From CAVSQX01 sp963730225 (lineage in GTDB: Bacteria > Planctomycetota > Phycisphaerae > Tepidisphaerales > Tepidisphaeraceae), in contig CAVSQX010000001.1 of NCBI GenBank assembly GCA_963730225.1, positions 1,488,001 to 1,552,000 on the forward strand: a stretch of DNA of 64,000 bases, given 5' to 3'. Shown one piece after another: positions 27,036 to 37,100 of the stretch. Both the position numbers and the translations under genes were made by a program. The notes beneath the pieces are model-generated. The model saw only the letters and a list, made by a program, of their open reading frames with translations, was not told the origin of the DNA and searched no databases. The stretch's first letter is position 1. Every line of letters begins with the position of its first letter.

Positions 27036-27914
27036 ATGGCGCAAAAACGAGGCTTTACGCTGGTTGAACTGCTGGTCGTCATCGGCATCATTGCCCTGCT
27101 GATCGCCATCCTTCTTCCCGCTTTGGAAAAGGCAAGGCATCAATCGTTGCTGGTCAAGTGTGCCGCCAACCTGCACAACTGCGGCTCAGCAATATTTGCC
27201 TACGCCGCGGACAACAAGGGCCTGCTGCCGCAATATCTGTCCGGTGATGCAAACCAGGGGAATTGGCTGTGGGACATCGAAGCGGGCGTTCGGGATGCAC
27301 TGGTCAAGTATGGTGCGACAGAACAAACGCTTTATTGCCCGTCCAACGACCTGATCGTTCCCGACAACCCAGTTTCCGGCGCAACGCTTTGGGACTTTGA
27401 GGTGACTTCGACCTACAGCCCCGCAGGAAATCCCAATGGGCTACTGGTCAGCAGAACCGGTTTTGGTGTTATGGGGTATGCCTTCCTCATCACTCGTGCC
27501 GATTTCACCGCCGACATAAAAGCCGGCACAACACCGACTTATCCCAATCCCGCAAATCTGACCAGCTATCCGCAGTGGGATTATCAATATTCGCTTCGAC
27601 CACATAACAACCCAAGCGCTTTAACGCATTTTACCAGGCCCAACATCTCGTCGGAAACGGAATTGGTCTTCGACGGAATTCTTTCAAATCCGGCGGCGGT
27701 CGGCTTCCCGAATTTTGGCAGCGCCAACGGCGGCTACCACCAAAACATGGAATCGAGCCACATGTACAAGGCCATTCCTGACGGCGGGAACATCCTGTTT
27801 ATGGACGGCCATGTCGATTTTCGACCGTTGCATCTCCAGGCAACGGGCCAGCCATTCCCTGGCTCCATGAGCAAGCGATGCCCATGCCAGGGCAATGCGA
27901 TTTTCTGGTGGTAG
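27036..27914 (+). CDS. prepilin-type N-terminal methylation protein (pseudopilin)
   Basis: 292 residues from ATG 27036. The prepilin peptidase site is KRG-FTLVE with the hydrophobic helix LVELLVVIGIIALLIAILLP. The body is extracellular, with Cys pairs (KCAANLHNCGSA, LYCPSND) and a C-terminal ILFMDGHVDFRP segment as in planctomycete pseudopilins with the processing-associated DGH motif. It is divergent from the giant PEP-CTERM gene and 22 bases ahead of a second pseudopilin, so the two form an operon. Such proteins are numerous in Planctomycetota; the assembled structure is not known. No secretion ATPase is nearby. Confidence 0.88.
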   Translation: MAQKRGFTLVELLVVIGIIALLIAILLPALEKARHQSLLVKCAANLHNCGSAIFAYAADNKGLLPQYLSGDANQGNWLWDIEAGVRDALVKYGATEQTLYCPSNDLIVPDNPVSGATLWDFEVTSTYSPAGNPNGLLVSRTGFGVMGYAFLITRADFTADIKAGTTPTYPNPANLTSYPQWDYQYSLRPHNNPSALTHFTRPNISSETELVFDGILSNPAAVGFPNFGSANGGYHQNMESSHMYKAIPDGGNILFMDGHVDFRPLHLQATGQPFPGSMSKRCPCQGNAIFWW

Positions 27915-27936
27915 ACACAATCGAGGTTGACCCCTC

Positions 27937-28971
27937 TTGTCCGTACGCTGCGCACCACGTCGGCACGGTTTTACGTTGGTCGAGCTTCTGGTTGTCATCG
28001 GCATTATCGCGCTGCTGATCTCGATCCTGCTACCCGCTCTTTCCAAGGCCCGCCGGCAGGCCAACACCACCGCTTGCTTGTCCAACCTGCGGCAAATGGA
28101 ACTGGCCTTCCAGATGTATCTTCAGGACAATCACTACATCGCCCCCACGATGGGCAACGGTGGCACCACGGGATCTTATTGGATGGTGGGGCTGGGCCCG
28201 TATCTCGGATCGTTTATCAATCCTTATGATCCCGGCCCGGCGCTGGCGAGCCAATATCCGGCGATGCCGACGTTCGGTCAGCAATTGGCCAACATCACCC
28301 GGCTTCCCAAATGCTGGTTTTGTCCCGATGCGCCCTCTTTCAATTCCCAGCCGGTCGATTTGGGCCACGCCAATGTCTACCCCAACGGCGGCGCCTGGGG
28401 CGGCGTCTCCATTCCGTGGGGGCCGGGAACGTATGTTGACATCATGTATGTCGCCAGCAGCTACGGCATGAACGGCTGGATTTATGACCTGAATACCGCG
28501 CCGCTCATCGGCACGCAGCCGTCCCCGGTCTATTTCAGCGGCATCGCCACCGGCCCCATTGTCATCACCGCCACTCCCTCGGACTGGCCCAGCTTTTTTG
28601 TCAACGCTAAAAGTCCCGTCCACAGCTCCCAAACACCCGTATTCGGCGATTGCTCGTGGCACGAGGCGTGGCCGTTTGATTTTTCCGCCGTGCCGATGGA
28701 CGGAACCCTCAAATCCAAAATTGACCAGCCCCCCAGTTATGCAGGCATGATTTCGGGAACCCGTTACAACGATACCATCGGCGCTTACGCCCAGGATTTG
28801 TCACAGATGGACCGCTTCTGCATGGCCCGGCATGGAAAGGCGATCAATGTCGCCTTCTTCGACGGCCACGCTGAGACCGTGCCGCTTTACAATCTCTGGT
28901 CTCTGAAATGGAGCCCGTTGTCCTCCGGTGCGCTTTCCAACGCCGTAATCAACGCGTCCTATCTCAGATAG
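27937..28971 (+). CDS. second pseudopilin with H-X9-DG motif
   Basis: 344 residues from TTG 27937, with GAGG about 10 bases upstream. N-terminal methylation motif RRHGFTLVELLVVIGIIALLI, then ILLPALSKARRQANTTACLSNLRQM. The C-terminus ARHGKAINVAFFDGHAET contains an exact H-X9-DG motif. The middle is Trp/Gly/Pro-rich with paired Cys (KCWFCPDAP). It converges with araA (28 bases apart). Placement between the PEP-CTERM protein and arabinose genes hints at surface display linked to carbohydrate use; this is inference from position only. Confidence 0.88.
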   Translation: MSVRCAPRRHGFTLVELLVVIGIIALLISILLPALSKARRQANTTACLSNLRQMELAFQMYLQDNHYIAPTMGNGGTTGSYWMVGLGPYLGSFINPYDPGPALASQYPAMPTFGQQLANITRLPKCWFCPDAPSFNSQPVDLGHANVYPNGGAWGGVSIPWGPGTYVDIMYVASSYGMNGWIYDLNTAPLIGTQPSPVYFSGIATGPIVITATPSDWPSFFVNAKSPVHSSQTPVFGDCSWHEAWPFDFSAVPMDGTLKSKIDQPPSYAGMISGTRYNDTIGAYAQDLSQMDRFCMARHGKAINVAFFDGHAETVPLYNLWSLKWSPLSSGALSNAVINASYLR

Positions 28972-28999
28972 CCTGCCAACTCCGAACCGGCGACGCAGA

Positions 29000-30514
29000 T
29001 CACCGGCCACCGTCGGCCAACGAGTAATACACTTTATTGTTTCGCAATTCCTGTTTGAACTGCCGCAGCTTCGTCGAGCCGTCGATGATCGCCAATTCGA
29101 CGCCGGCGATCTCGGCAAAATCTTCCATCTGCTCCGTCGTGACGGCGTAGCTGAATCCCGTGTGATGGGCTCCGCCGGCGTAAATCCACGCCGCGCAGGC
29201 CGTCTTGAAATCCGGCCGGCATTTCCAGATCGCCCGCGCCACCGGCAGCTTGGGCAGCGGATGCGGACGGGCGATCGCATCCACTTCGTTTACGACAAGC
29301 CGAAAGCGGTTGCCCAGATCGATCAGCGATGCGTTGATCGCCGCTCCCGCCGGGGCGTCGAAAACCAATCGCACCGGATCGGCTTTGCCGCCGATTCCCA
29401 GCGGATGAATCTCCAGCGTCGGCTTGCCCGCCGCGATCGATTCACACACCTCCAGCATGTGCGCTCCCAGCACCAATTCACCTCCCGGTTGCAGGTGATA
29501 GGTGTAATCCTCCATGAACGAAGTGCCGCCCTTGCGATCGGCGGCCATCACTTTCATCGCCCGCAACAGCGCACAGGTTTTCCAATCGCCTTCCGCTCCA
29601 AATCCATATCCATCGGCCATCAACCGCTGCACCGCCAGCCCGGGCAGTTGCTTGAGTCCGTGCAGATCTTCAAACGTCGTGGTGAATCCCTTGAAATTTC
29701 CCTGCTCCAGAAAACTTCGGATGCCCAGTTCGATGCGTGCTCCGTCGCGCAGCGATTCGTGCCGCGAACCGCCCTTGCGCAGATCGGCGGCCACGTCGTA
29801 TCTTTCTTCGTATTCCCCGCAGAGTTTGGCCACCGCCGCGTCGGCGACTTCCTGAACGGTTTTGACCAGATCGCCCACGCCGTATCCGTTGACCGAAAAT
29901 CCGAATTGAATTTCCGCCGAGACTTTGTTGCCATCGGTCACGCCGACATCGCGCATGTTGTCGCCGAAGCGGGCGAATTTCGCTCCCTGCCAATCGTGCC
30001 AGCCGCGGGCCGCTCCCATCCACGTCGCCATCTCCCGCTGCACCGCCGGGTCGGACCAGTGTCCCACCACCACTTTTCTTGCCAATCCCAGCCGCGTGTG
30101 CATGAATCCCGCTTCGCGGTCGCCGTGGGCCGACTGGTTCAGATTCATGAAATCCATGTCGATCTGGTCCCACGGCAGATCGCGGTTGAATTGCGTGTGC
30201 AGATGCAGCACCGGCTTTTGCAGCGCGCTCAATCCCCCGATCCACATTTTCGACGGCGAAAACGTGTGCATCCACAGCACCAGCCCGCCGCAGTTTGCCG
30301 AACCGTTGGCTTCCTGGCACAGGCTGCGAATCTCCTCCGCCGTCGTGAGAATCGGCTTGAAAACCAGCTTGCCGGGGAATGCGCCGGCGGCGTTGAGCGT
30401 TTCGACGATCTTCTGCGAATCCCGCGCCACCTGCTCCAGCGGACCCGGTCCGTACAGATGCTGCGCCCCCGTCACGAACCAGAATTCGATGGGTGTGAGA
30501 TTCTTCATAACCAT
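29000..30514 (-). CDS. araA: L-arabinose isomerase
   Basis: 504 residues, the usual AraA length, from ATG 30514 (ATG 30508 is also possible; neither has a strong ribosome site). Converts L-arabinose to L-ribulose in the cytoplasm, with a divalent metal. Signature segments: FWFVTGAQHLYG at the start, GLVLWMHTFSPSKMWI, LHLHTQFNRDLPW, DMDFMNLNQSAHGDRE, and the metal/catalytic region FTTTFEDLHGLKQLPGL, SFMEDYTYHL, GAHMLEVC and GGAHHTGFSYAV. No ribulokinase or epimerase gene is next to it. A strong -10 and an inverted repeat lie upstream, and the ROK regulator gene is next on the same strand. Confidence 0.96.
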   Translation of the reverse strand: MVMKNLTPIEFWFVTGAQHLYGPGPLEQVARDSQKIVETLNAAGAFPGKLVFKPILTTAEEIRSLCQEANGSANCGGLVLWMHTFSPSKMWIGGLSALQKPVLHLHTQFNRDLPWDQIDMDFMNLNQSAHGDREAGFMHTRLGLARKVVVGHWSDPAVQREMATWMGAARGWHDWQGAKFARFGDNMRDVGVTDGNKVSAEIQFGFSVNGYGVGDLVKTVQEVADAAVAKLCGEYEERYDVAADLRKGGSRHESLRDGARIELGIRSFLEQGNFKGFTTTFEDLHGLKQLPGLAVQRLMADGYGFGAEGDWKTCALLRAMKVMAADRKGGTSFMEDYTYHLQPGGELVLGAHMLEVCESIAAGKPTLEIHPLGIGGKADPVRLVFDAPAGAAINASLIDLGNRFRLVVNEVDAIARPHPLPKLPVARAIWKCRPDFKTACAAWIYAGGAHHTGFSYAVTTEQMEDFAEIAGVELAIIDGSTKLRQFKQELRNNKVYYSLADGGR

Positions 30515-30688
30515 AAAGCAACCCGGCGATTAGACACCGTTCAGTTGCACTGCAAGACGCCGCAAAGGCGGCATCAATCTTCCCTGACAACGAAACAGTT
30601 ACAATCCAGGCATGTAAATTTCATCGGGCCTAGATCTTCTGTCAAGCCAAGTAAACAACGGCCGCGCGTTGACAGCCCCGCATGCTCC

Positions 30689-30717
30689 ATTATACTGGCT
30701 TTACTTTCTGTAAGAAA
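30689..30717 (-). promoter_or_regulatory. predicted araA promoter
   Basis: On the minus strand a perfect TATAAT (-10, 30689-30694) lies 17 bases from TTTCTT (-35, 30712-30717). It points toward araA, giving a leader of about 165 bases. The inverted repeat at 30704-30718 covers the -35 and part of the spacer. Confidence 0.55.
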
Positions 30718-30718
30718 G
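30704..30718. promoter_or_regulatory. inverted repeat over the araA promoter, candidate ROK operator
   Basis: CTTTCT-GTA-AGAAAG, a perfect 6-bp inverted repeat with a 3-base spacer, preceded by TTA so that the left half reads TTACTTTC. The same TACTTTC half-site forms an inverted repeat at 42164-42186 before the GH43 gene. Binding by the nearby ROK protein is inference. Confidence 0.5.
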
Positions 30719-30791
30719 AAATTAATCTGCGGAGACCGCAGGGAGTCCGATGCGCAGAGCGGTTGGATTGATCGCCTTAGAAACGCCGAAT

Positions 30792-31967
30792 TCAACGCCG
30801 GCCGTTGTTGGGTGGCATCGGCCCGCCCTGATGGTCCCGGGCAAAAAGAACGCGGTCGATTCCGGTCGAGATCATCCCTGCCATTCGCCGCCGCGGCGCA
30901 GCCCGGCACGTGACGGTTCCCAACCGGCTCCACATCGCACCCTGCGAAACCTGCCGCGAAAGATACTGAATGATTTCCGACGGGAACTCAGTGATGCTGC
31001 CGGTGAACAGCACGTTGGGGATCCCCTCCACGTTGATCGCCGCCGCCACCGTGATGGCCACCGCATCCAGCGCCGATTTGAGCCATTTGGGCATTCCCGC
31101 TTCCTGCAAATGCGAAATCAGCGCCGCCCAGGTCGGTTCACCACCGTGTTCTTTGAAGCTGCGGAGCAATCCCCGGCGCGATACCAGCGTCTCGATGCAT
31201 CCGATCGACCCGCACCCGCAGCGCCGGTTGTTGTTCAGCGCGGGTGTATGGCCCAATTCGCCGCTGAGTGGAATGTGCCCGGATTGAAGCTGGCCTCCGA
31301 TCACCGATGCGCCGCCCAGGCCATCGCCCACATCCACCAGCAGAAAATCTTCCAGTTCCGGCTCGGCCGCCAGCTGGCCCACCGCCAACGCTCGAATTTC
31401 CTGAACGTAAATGGCCGGTTTATTGACGATCGATTGAATGCCCTCGACAAAGTCCATCTTCTCAGACCAGCGAAGATTGGGAGACAGCAACACTTTGCCG
31501 GCGGGTTCATCGACGACCCCGGGGCAGCTTACCACCGCCGCCTCGATGTCGTCCAAAGGGAGCTTTCGACAACTGCGACGCAGTCGATGCAGCCACTGCT
31601 GAATTGATTTGCGCGTGGGAAAGGTGATGTCCCAAACTTCGGCCTCGGGAATGGCCACCGCCGCAGCGGCGATGCGGGTCTGACGAACACCCAGTTGGAT
31701 CAGCAAAAATCGGCGTCGCGAGCGGTTGAGTTCCAAAAGCTTGGACGGCCGGCCCAGCAACGGTGCGGAGCCGGCAGCGGGAATGTTCTCTAATTCCGCT
31801 TCGCCAAGGATGGCCTGCGCCAGCAGATCGTCGGCGATTCGCCCCACCGTCGCCTGGCTCATGTGCGTTAACTGGGCCAGTGTTGTGCGGGACGCTTTGC
31901 GCACACGCAGCATGGATTGCACGATTTTTCGTTCGTTGATGCTCCGCAGATGTGACGAAGTCGCCAT
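30792..31967 (-). CDS. ROK-family transcriptional repressor (XylR/NagC type)
   Basis: 391 residues. Residues about 1-60 are a winged HTH (NERKIVQSMLRVRKASRTTLAQLTHMSQATVGRIADDLL). The ROK sugar-binding/actin-like fold follows, with DVGDGLGGASVIGGQL, GELGHTP and the zinc motif RCGCGSIGCIET. The ATP-binding parts look weakly conserved, as expected for a sensor rather than a kinase. It lies between araA and a secreted arabinofuranosidase on the same strand, so it probably senses arabinose or an oligosaccharide and represses this locus. The last 25 residues are Pro/Arg-rich and non-conserved. Confidence 0.88.
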   Translation of the reverse strand: MATSSHLRSINERKIVQSMLRVRKASRTTLAQLTHMSQATVGRIADDLLAQAILGEAELENIPAAGSAPLLGRPSKLLELNRSRRRFLLIQLGVRQTRIAAAAVAIPEAEVWDITFPTRKSIQQWLHRLRRSCRKLPLDDIEAAVVSCPGVVDEPAGKVLLSPNLRWSEKMDFVEGIQSIVNKPAIYVQEIRALAVGQLAAEPELEDFLLVDVGDGLGGASVIGGQLQSGHIPLSGELGHTPALNNNRRCGCGSIGCIETLVSRRGLLRSFKEHGGEPTWAALISHLQEAGMPKWLKSALDAVAITVAAAINVEGIPNVLFTGSITEFPSEIIQYLSRQVSQGAMWSRLGTVTCRAAPRRRMAGMISTGIDRVLFARDHQGGPMPPNNGRR

Positions 31968-32063
31968 CCACGGTCATCAGGTAATCGGTCGCGGTGCGTT
32001 CGTCAAGGATTTTCCACCGGCCAAATCCCTAACTCGCAGCCAAACAGTGGCGTTGGCCGGGAA

Positions 32064-33991
32064 TCACTGCTTATTCAATTGATACACCACCACCGACAGC
32101 GGTGGAACGTCCAGGTTCAAATGGTCGACGGTTACATCGTGCTCGCTGAGCCTCACTCCTGGAGCCTCGCCCGGCTGGTTGTAAGCTTCCGCATCCGCTC
32201 CGGTAATCACCCACTGCTTGGCCTGGCTGGCCAGCGGCAGATCGCCTGGAAGCTGAACGTGATTCGCGATGATCGTCGGATTGACGATGCCAATCGTGAT
32301 GGCCGATCGGTCGCTCGTCCACGCTGCCGAAACGTCGAGCCATTTCGGCGCCCCGGCAACTTCAATGGGAATGGTCCCGAAGTGATTGCGGTACAGCGCC
32401 AACACCAGGCCCGTCGGCTCCAGTGAAGCCGCCGTCTGCGTGGTCTTGATTGCACCAATCACGTTGCACGTCTGCGCGTAGTTGGCCATGAAAAACAAAT
32501 CGCTGTTGCGGAAGTATTCATGCAGGCCGCGGGCCACGCCCAGCCCGTCTTTCAAATAATATCGGCAACCCAGCTCGCCGAAGCGATAATCGCCGTACCA
32601 ATAGTTCCACTCGTCCATCGCGATCAGCACATGCTTGTCCTTGAGCCCGGGAATTTGCTCCAGATATTGGCGATGAGCCTTGGCGACCCGCGCGATCTCG
32701 TTGGCCAGCTGCGCCGTGTGATCCTCGAGGTTGCCCAGATCCTTCACATAAATGTGTTCGCTGAGATAATTCATGTGGTCGGCGGCCTTGCTCAGCATGG
32801 TCTGGTCCCACTCGCCGACATTCCCCACCGCAACCAGCTTGACATTCGGATCGACCTTCCAAATCAAATCCGTCACTTCGGTGTGCTTTTTTACGTAATC
32901 GTTCAACGACATGTGGCCCAATTGCCAACTGCCGAACATCTCGTTGCCGACCGCGAACAATTTAACTCCGAACGCTTCCGGATGGCCGTTTTGCGCCCGC
33001 AGCTTTCCTATCGGCCCATCCGCCGGTTGATTCAGATACGCCACTTCGTCGGCCGCCTGCTGCACCGATCCCAGCCCCGTGTTCAGCGCCACGTACGGCT
33101 CGGATCCGATGATCTTCATCAGGTTCATGAATTCATGAATGCCCACATCATTCGGCTCGACGCCCTTCCACGCCGGGTTTTTGCGGGGCGGGCGCTTGTC
33201 ACGATCACCCAGTCCATCGCGCCAGTTGTATCCGCTGACAAAATTGCCTCCCGGCCAGCGATACACCGGCGAATTCAACTGCTTGAGCAAATCGATCACG
33301 TCGGCGCGCCAGCCGTCGAGGTTGTCGCCCGGCATGAGCGATACCGTGCCGATGGAAAAAGTTCCGCCGCCTTGTCCGACGATTTCCAGCCGCGCGTTTT
33401 CGGCAGCCGTCGGCACGGCGAATTCGAATGGAAAGGTCTGAAAATCCTGCCCGAGGTTGTCAAAGTTTTCCTCGATGGCTTTTCCATCATCGAGCACGAG
33501 TCTCACCGTCACCGCGCCGGCCGAATTCCCCGCCAGCACGATTCGGCCCGTGTACTTTTTCCCCGCCTCCACCGCCAATCCATCCTGCGAAATCCCGCTG
33601 GGCGCATCGGCATGTTCGTGAACGACCGGCGTCTGCGCTCCAGTGAACGGATGCTCCTTGTCCATCGTGACCGTGCCCGCCGGTCCGATCACCTTCCACG
33701 GAGAAGCCGCCAGATATTCGTATGGCCCGGTCTCCCACATCGGATCGGTGGCCTCGGCCCAGGGGGAGTAATTGTCGGTGACGGGGAAATAGAATTTGCG
33801 GTCCTGCAACATTTCCGACCACATCCCACCGTTGATGGACCGGCCCAGATGCTCGGAAAACTGACCGTAAATGTACGGCGAAATCGGCGTCAACGGCTGA
33901 TCCAGCTTCAGCGATATCTCCTGACCCCTGATCGCGCCAGCGGCGCCACTCCCACCATAAACGCCAGCACATAAAATACGCTCAGCTTCAT
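32064..33991 (-). CDS. secreted GH51 alpha-L-arabinofuranosidase, frameshift in signal region
   Basis: The main frame runs from about 33955 to 32064. ATG 33991, with AAGGAG upstream, opens a signal peptide in another frame (KLSVFYVLAFMVGVAP). Restoring one base near 33950 joins it to AGAIRGQEISLKLDQPL. The enzyme releases terminal arabinofuranose from arabinan or arabinoxylan. GH51 landmarks: PYIYGQFSEHLGRSINGGMW, SPVYRWPGGNFVSGYNW, the acid/base Glu in FAVGNEMFGSW, and the nucleophile Glu in LIAMDEWNYWYGD. A carbohydrate-binding-like insertion lies at about residues 70-180. The C-terminal beta domain ends LDVPPLSVVVYQL. About 640 residues, normal. Divergent from the LamG-GH51 gene. Confidence 0.92.
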
Positions 33992-34123
33992 GTCGGCTCC
34001 TTCGCCACGCTACGTTAAAACCCCTGGAGGCTGCCCGCCAGCGTAGTTGAATTCCTTTCAGCTCGCAAGAAATGTCGTCGGTTTGAACGCGAACATGGTA
34101 TAGTCTCGGTTTTGGAGGCGGAG

Positions 34124-37100
34124 TTGCACACCACGCCAAGAAAGAAGTACCGGCCCGGGCCGACACACAAGAATTGCGCCTTGGCCCAGGCGTTGGAACC
34201 GCGAAAGTTGCTCTCGCTGCCGGTCGGTGCGACCGACTCCCTGACCATTCCGACTGTCCCCTCCCCAGCGGCACACTGGACGTTTGACGACGGCGCCGGC
34301 ACGACCGCGGCCGACTCTTCCGGCAACGGCCACACCGCAACGCTGGGGGCGGGCGCGTCGTGGGTGGCTGGCAACGTCGGATCCGGTGCGATCAGCCTCG
34401 CCGGCACCGCCAATGGAGTGGTCACCGCGACCGGACCTATCATCAACACCGCCGCAAGCTTCACCGCTTCCGCGTGGGTGAACCTCGCTTCAACATCCGG
34501 ATATCAGACCGTCGTCTCGATTGCCGGCACAAATGTCGCCGGCTTCTACCTGGGCCTGCGCCGACACCGACGCATTATCCTTCGCCCGCCTTTCCTCCGA
34601 CGCCGACGGAACCGCCACCGTCATCGCGGCAACCAGCACTCCGCTCACCGGCACCTGGTATCACATCGTCGGCGTCGACGACGCAACCGCCGGCACGCTC
34701 ACTTTGTACGTCGATGGACAATCCATGGGCAGCGTCGCTTACACCGGCGGCTGGGCGGCCAGCGGCAATGTTCTGATCGGCCAGGGATTCTACAGCGGCG
34801 CGCAGACCGACTACGTCGACGGCTCGATCGACGACGTGGAATTGTTTTCCACCGCCCTCTCCGCCGCGCAGGTCGTCGCATTGGATCAGCCGGCCGCCTA
34901 CTCGTTCGATGATGGTACCGGCAGCACTGCCGCCGATGTTTCCGGACACGGCAACACGCTGACGCTGGGTTCCGGCGCGACTTGGGGCCCCGGAGAGATC
35001 GGCTCCGCCTCGCTTGCGGTCAATGGCACTGCTACCGGCAATGCGACTTACCCGACGCCCGTCATCAACACGTCTCTGCCATTCTCTGTTTCCGCTTGGG
35101 TGAATCTAAGCTCCGTCAGCGGATACCAGACTTTCGTCTCAATCGACGGCACAAACACGTCCGCATTTTACCTCCAGCTGCGCGGCGACACGGGCGAATT
35201 CGCCTTCACCCGTCTCGCCTCCGACAGCGATGCCGCCACCGCCTACCATGCCGATGCGCTCGGGCGCGCCATCGACCGGGCTTTGGTACAACCTGATCGG
35301 CGTAAATGACGTAGCAACCGGCCAATTACTGCTGTACGTCAATGGAATTCTGCAAAACACCGTTTCGTACAGCGGCGGCTGGCAGGGAAGCGGGCCGACC
35401 GTCGTCGGCGGCGGGAAGTTCAACGGCGGGCGCACCGATTTTGTCAGCGGCGACATCGACGACGTGCATTTCTACGACTCGCCGTTGAACGCCTCCGACG
35501 CCGCATTCATCGGCACGGGCGGCAACTCCATCGTCAACATCGCCACGGGTACAACCGGCGCAACCGTGTCGCCGAACCTCTTCGGCGCATTCATGGAGGA
35601 CATCAACTACGGCGGCGAGGGCGGCATCTACAACGACGAGGTCCGCAACAGCGGTTTCAACGACTCGACCAATGCCCTCAACAGCTGGGCCGCCGTCGCC
35701 GGCAGCGGAGTTCACGACACGCTCGCTTCCGACGCCACCACCGGCCCAACCAGCGCTCTGACACAATCCGGCAAGCTCACTATCACCTCCGGCGTCTCCG
35801 CCTCGGCCCGCGCCGGAATTTCCAACGCCGGCTACTTCGGCGTGGCGGTCGCGCCCTCCACTTCTTACAGCGTGGAGTTCTACGCCAAGGCCTCTTCCGG
35901 TTTCACCGGCCCGCTGACCGTCGACCTGGAGTCCACCACTGGCACCGTTTATGCAACCGCGACGGTTTCTTCGATCACGACCTCGTGGGCCGATTACACC
36001 GTGACTCTGACCACCGTGGTCAACACTCCGACTACTTCCACCAACCTCTTCGTGATCTCAACAAAAAGCACCTCCGCCAACGGCGCGACCATCTGGTTCG
36101 GCGCGACCTATCTTTACCCGCCCTCGTACGAAAACGCGGCCAATCATTTGCGTATCGATCTCATGCAGATGTTGGCCGCGCTCAAGCCGGCGATCTTCCG
36201 CGTGCCCGGCGGCAATTATCTCGAGGGCAACACCTACGCAACCCGCTTTGAATGGTCAAACACCATCGGCCCGGTGCAGGACCGTCCGGGGCACTACAAT
36301 TCGGCGTGGGGTTACTGGTCGACCGACGGGATGGGCCTTGATGAATATCTCCAGATGGCCGAGGAGGTCGGCGCATCTCCGATCCTGGCGGTCTATGCGG
36401 GCTACACGCTCAACGGAACATCCGACACGGGCACGACACTGACCAACGACGTGACCGACGCCGTCAACGAGCTGCATTACGTCCTGGACCCGACAACCAC
36501 CTCCTGGGGCGCCGAACGTGCCGCCAACGGACATCCGGCTCCATACAACGTGAAATACGTCGAGATCGGCAACGAGGATTTCTTCTCCTCCACCTATTCG
36601 ACGCGCTATCCGTTGTTCTACAACGCAATCCACGCCGCTTTTCCATCCCTTCAAATCATCGCGACCAGCACTGACACCGGCGGCAGCCCGTACAACGTCC
36701 TTGACGAGCATTTTTACGAATCCCCACAGTGGTTCGAGTCAAACTCGAACTACTTCGACAACACGCCCCGCACCGGTTCACAGATTTTCATTGGCGAGTA
36801 CGCCTCCAATCAAGGCTCGCCCACCAACGACATGAATTCGGCGCTGGGCGACGCCTCCTGGCTGCTGGGCCTGGAACGCAACTCCGATCTGGTCACAATG
36901 TCGTCCTATGCGCCGTTGTGGGTCAACGTCAGCAGCAATCAATGGACGCCGGACCTGATCGGCTTCAACAACACGACCAGCTACGGCTCGCCCAGCTACT
37001 ACGCGCAGATCATCCTCAGCCAGAACCACGGAACCACCGTCGTTTCCGATTCGATCAGCGGCGCCGGCGGCCTGCAAGTGCTGGTAACCAAGACCGGCAC

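Noticed and set aside
31507..31977. Alternative frame with Arg/His/Gly-rich protein over the ROK gene
   Set aside because: Shadow of the ROK coding sequence; composition is typical of a wrong frame.
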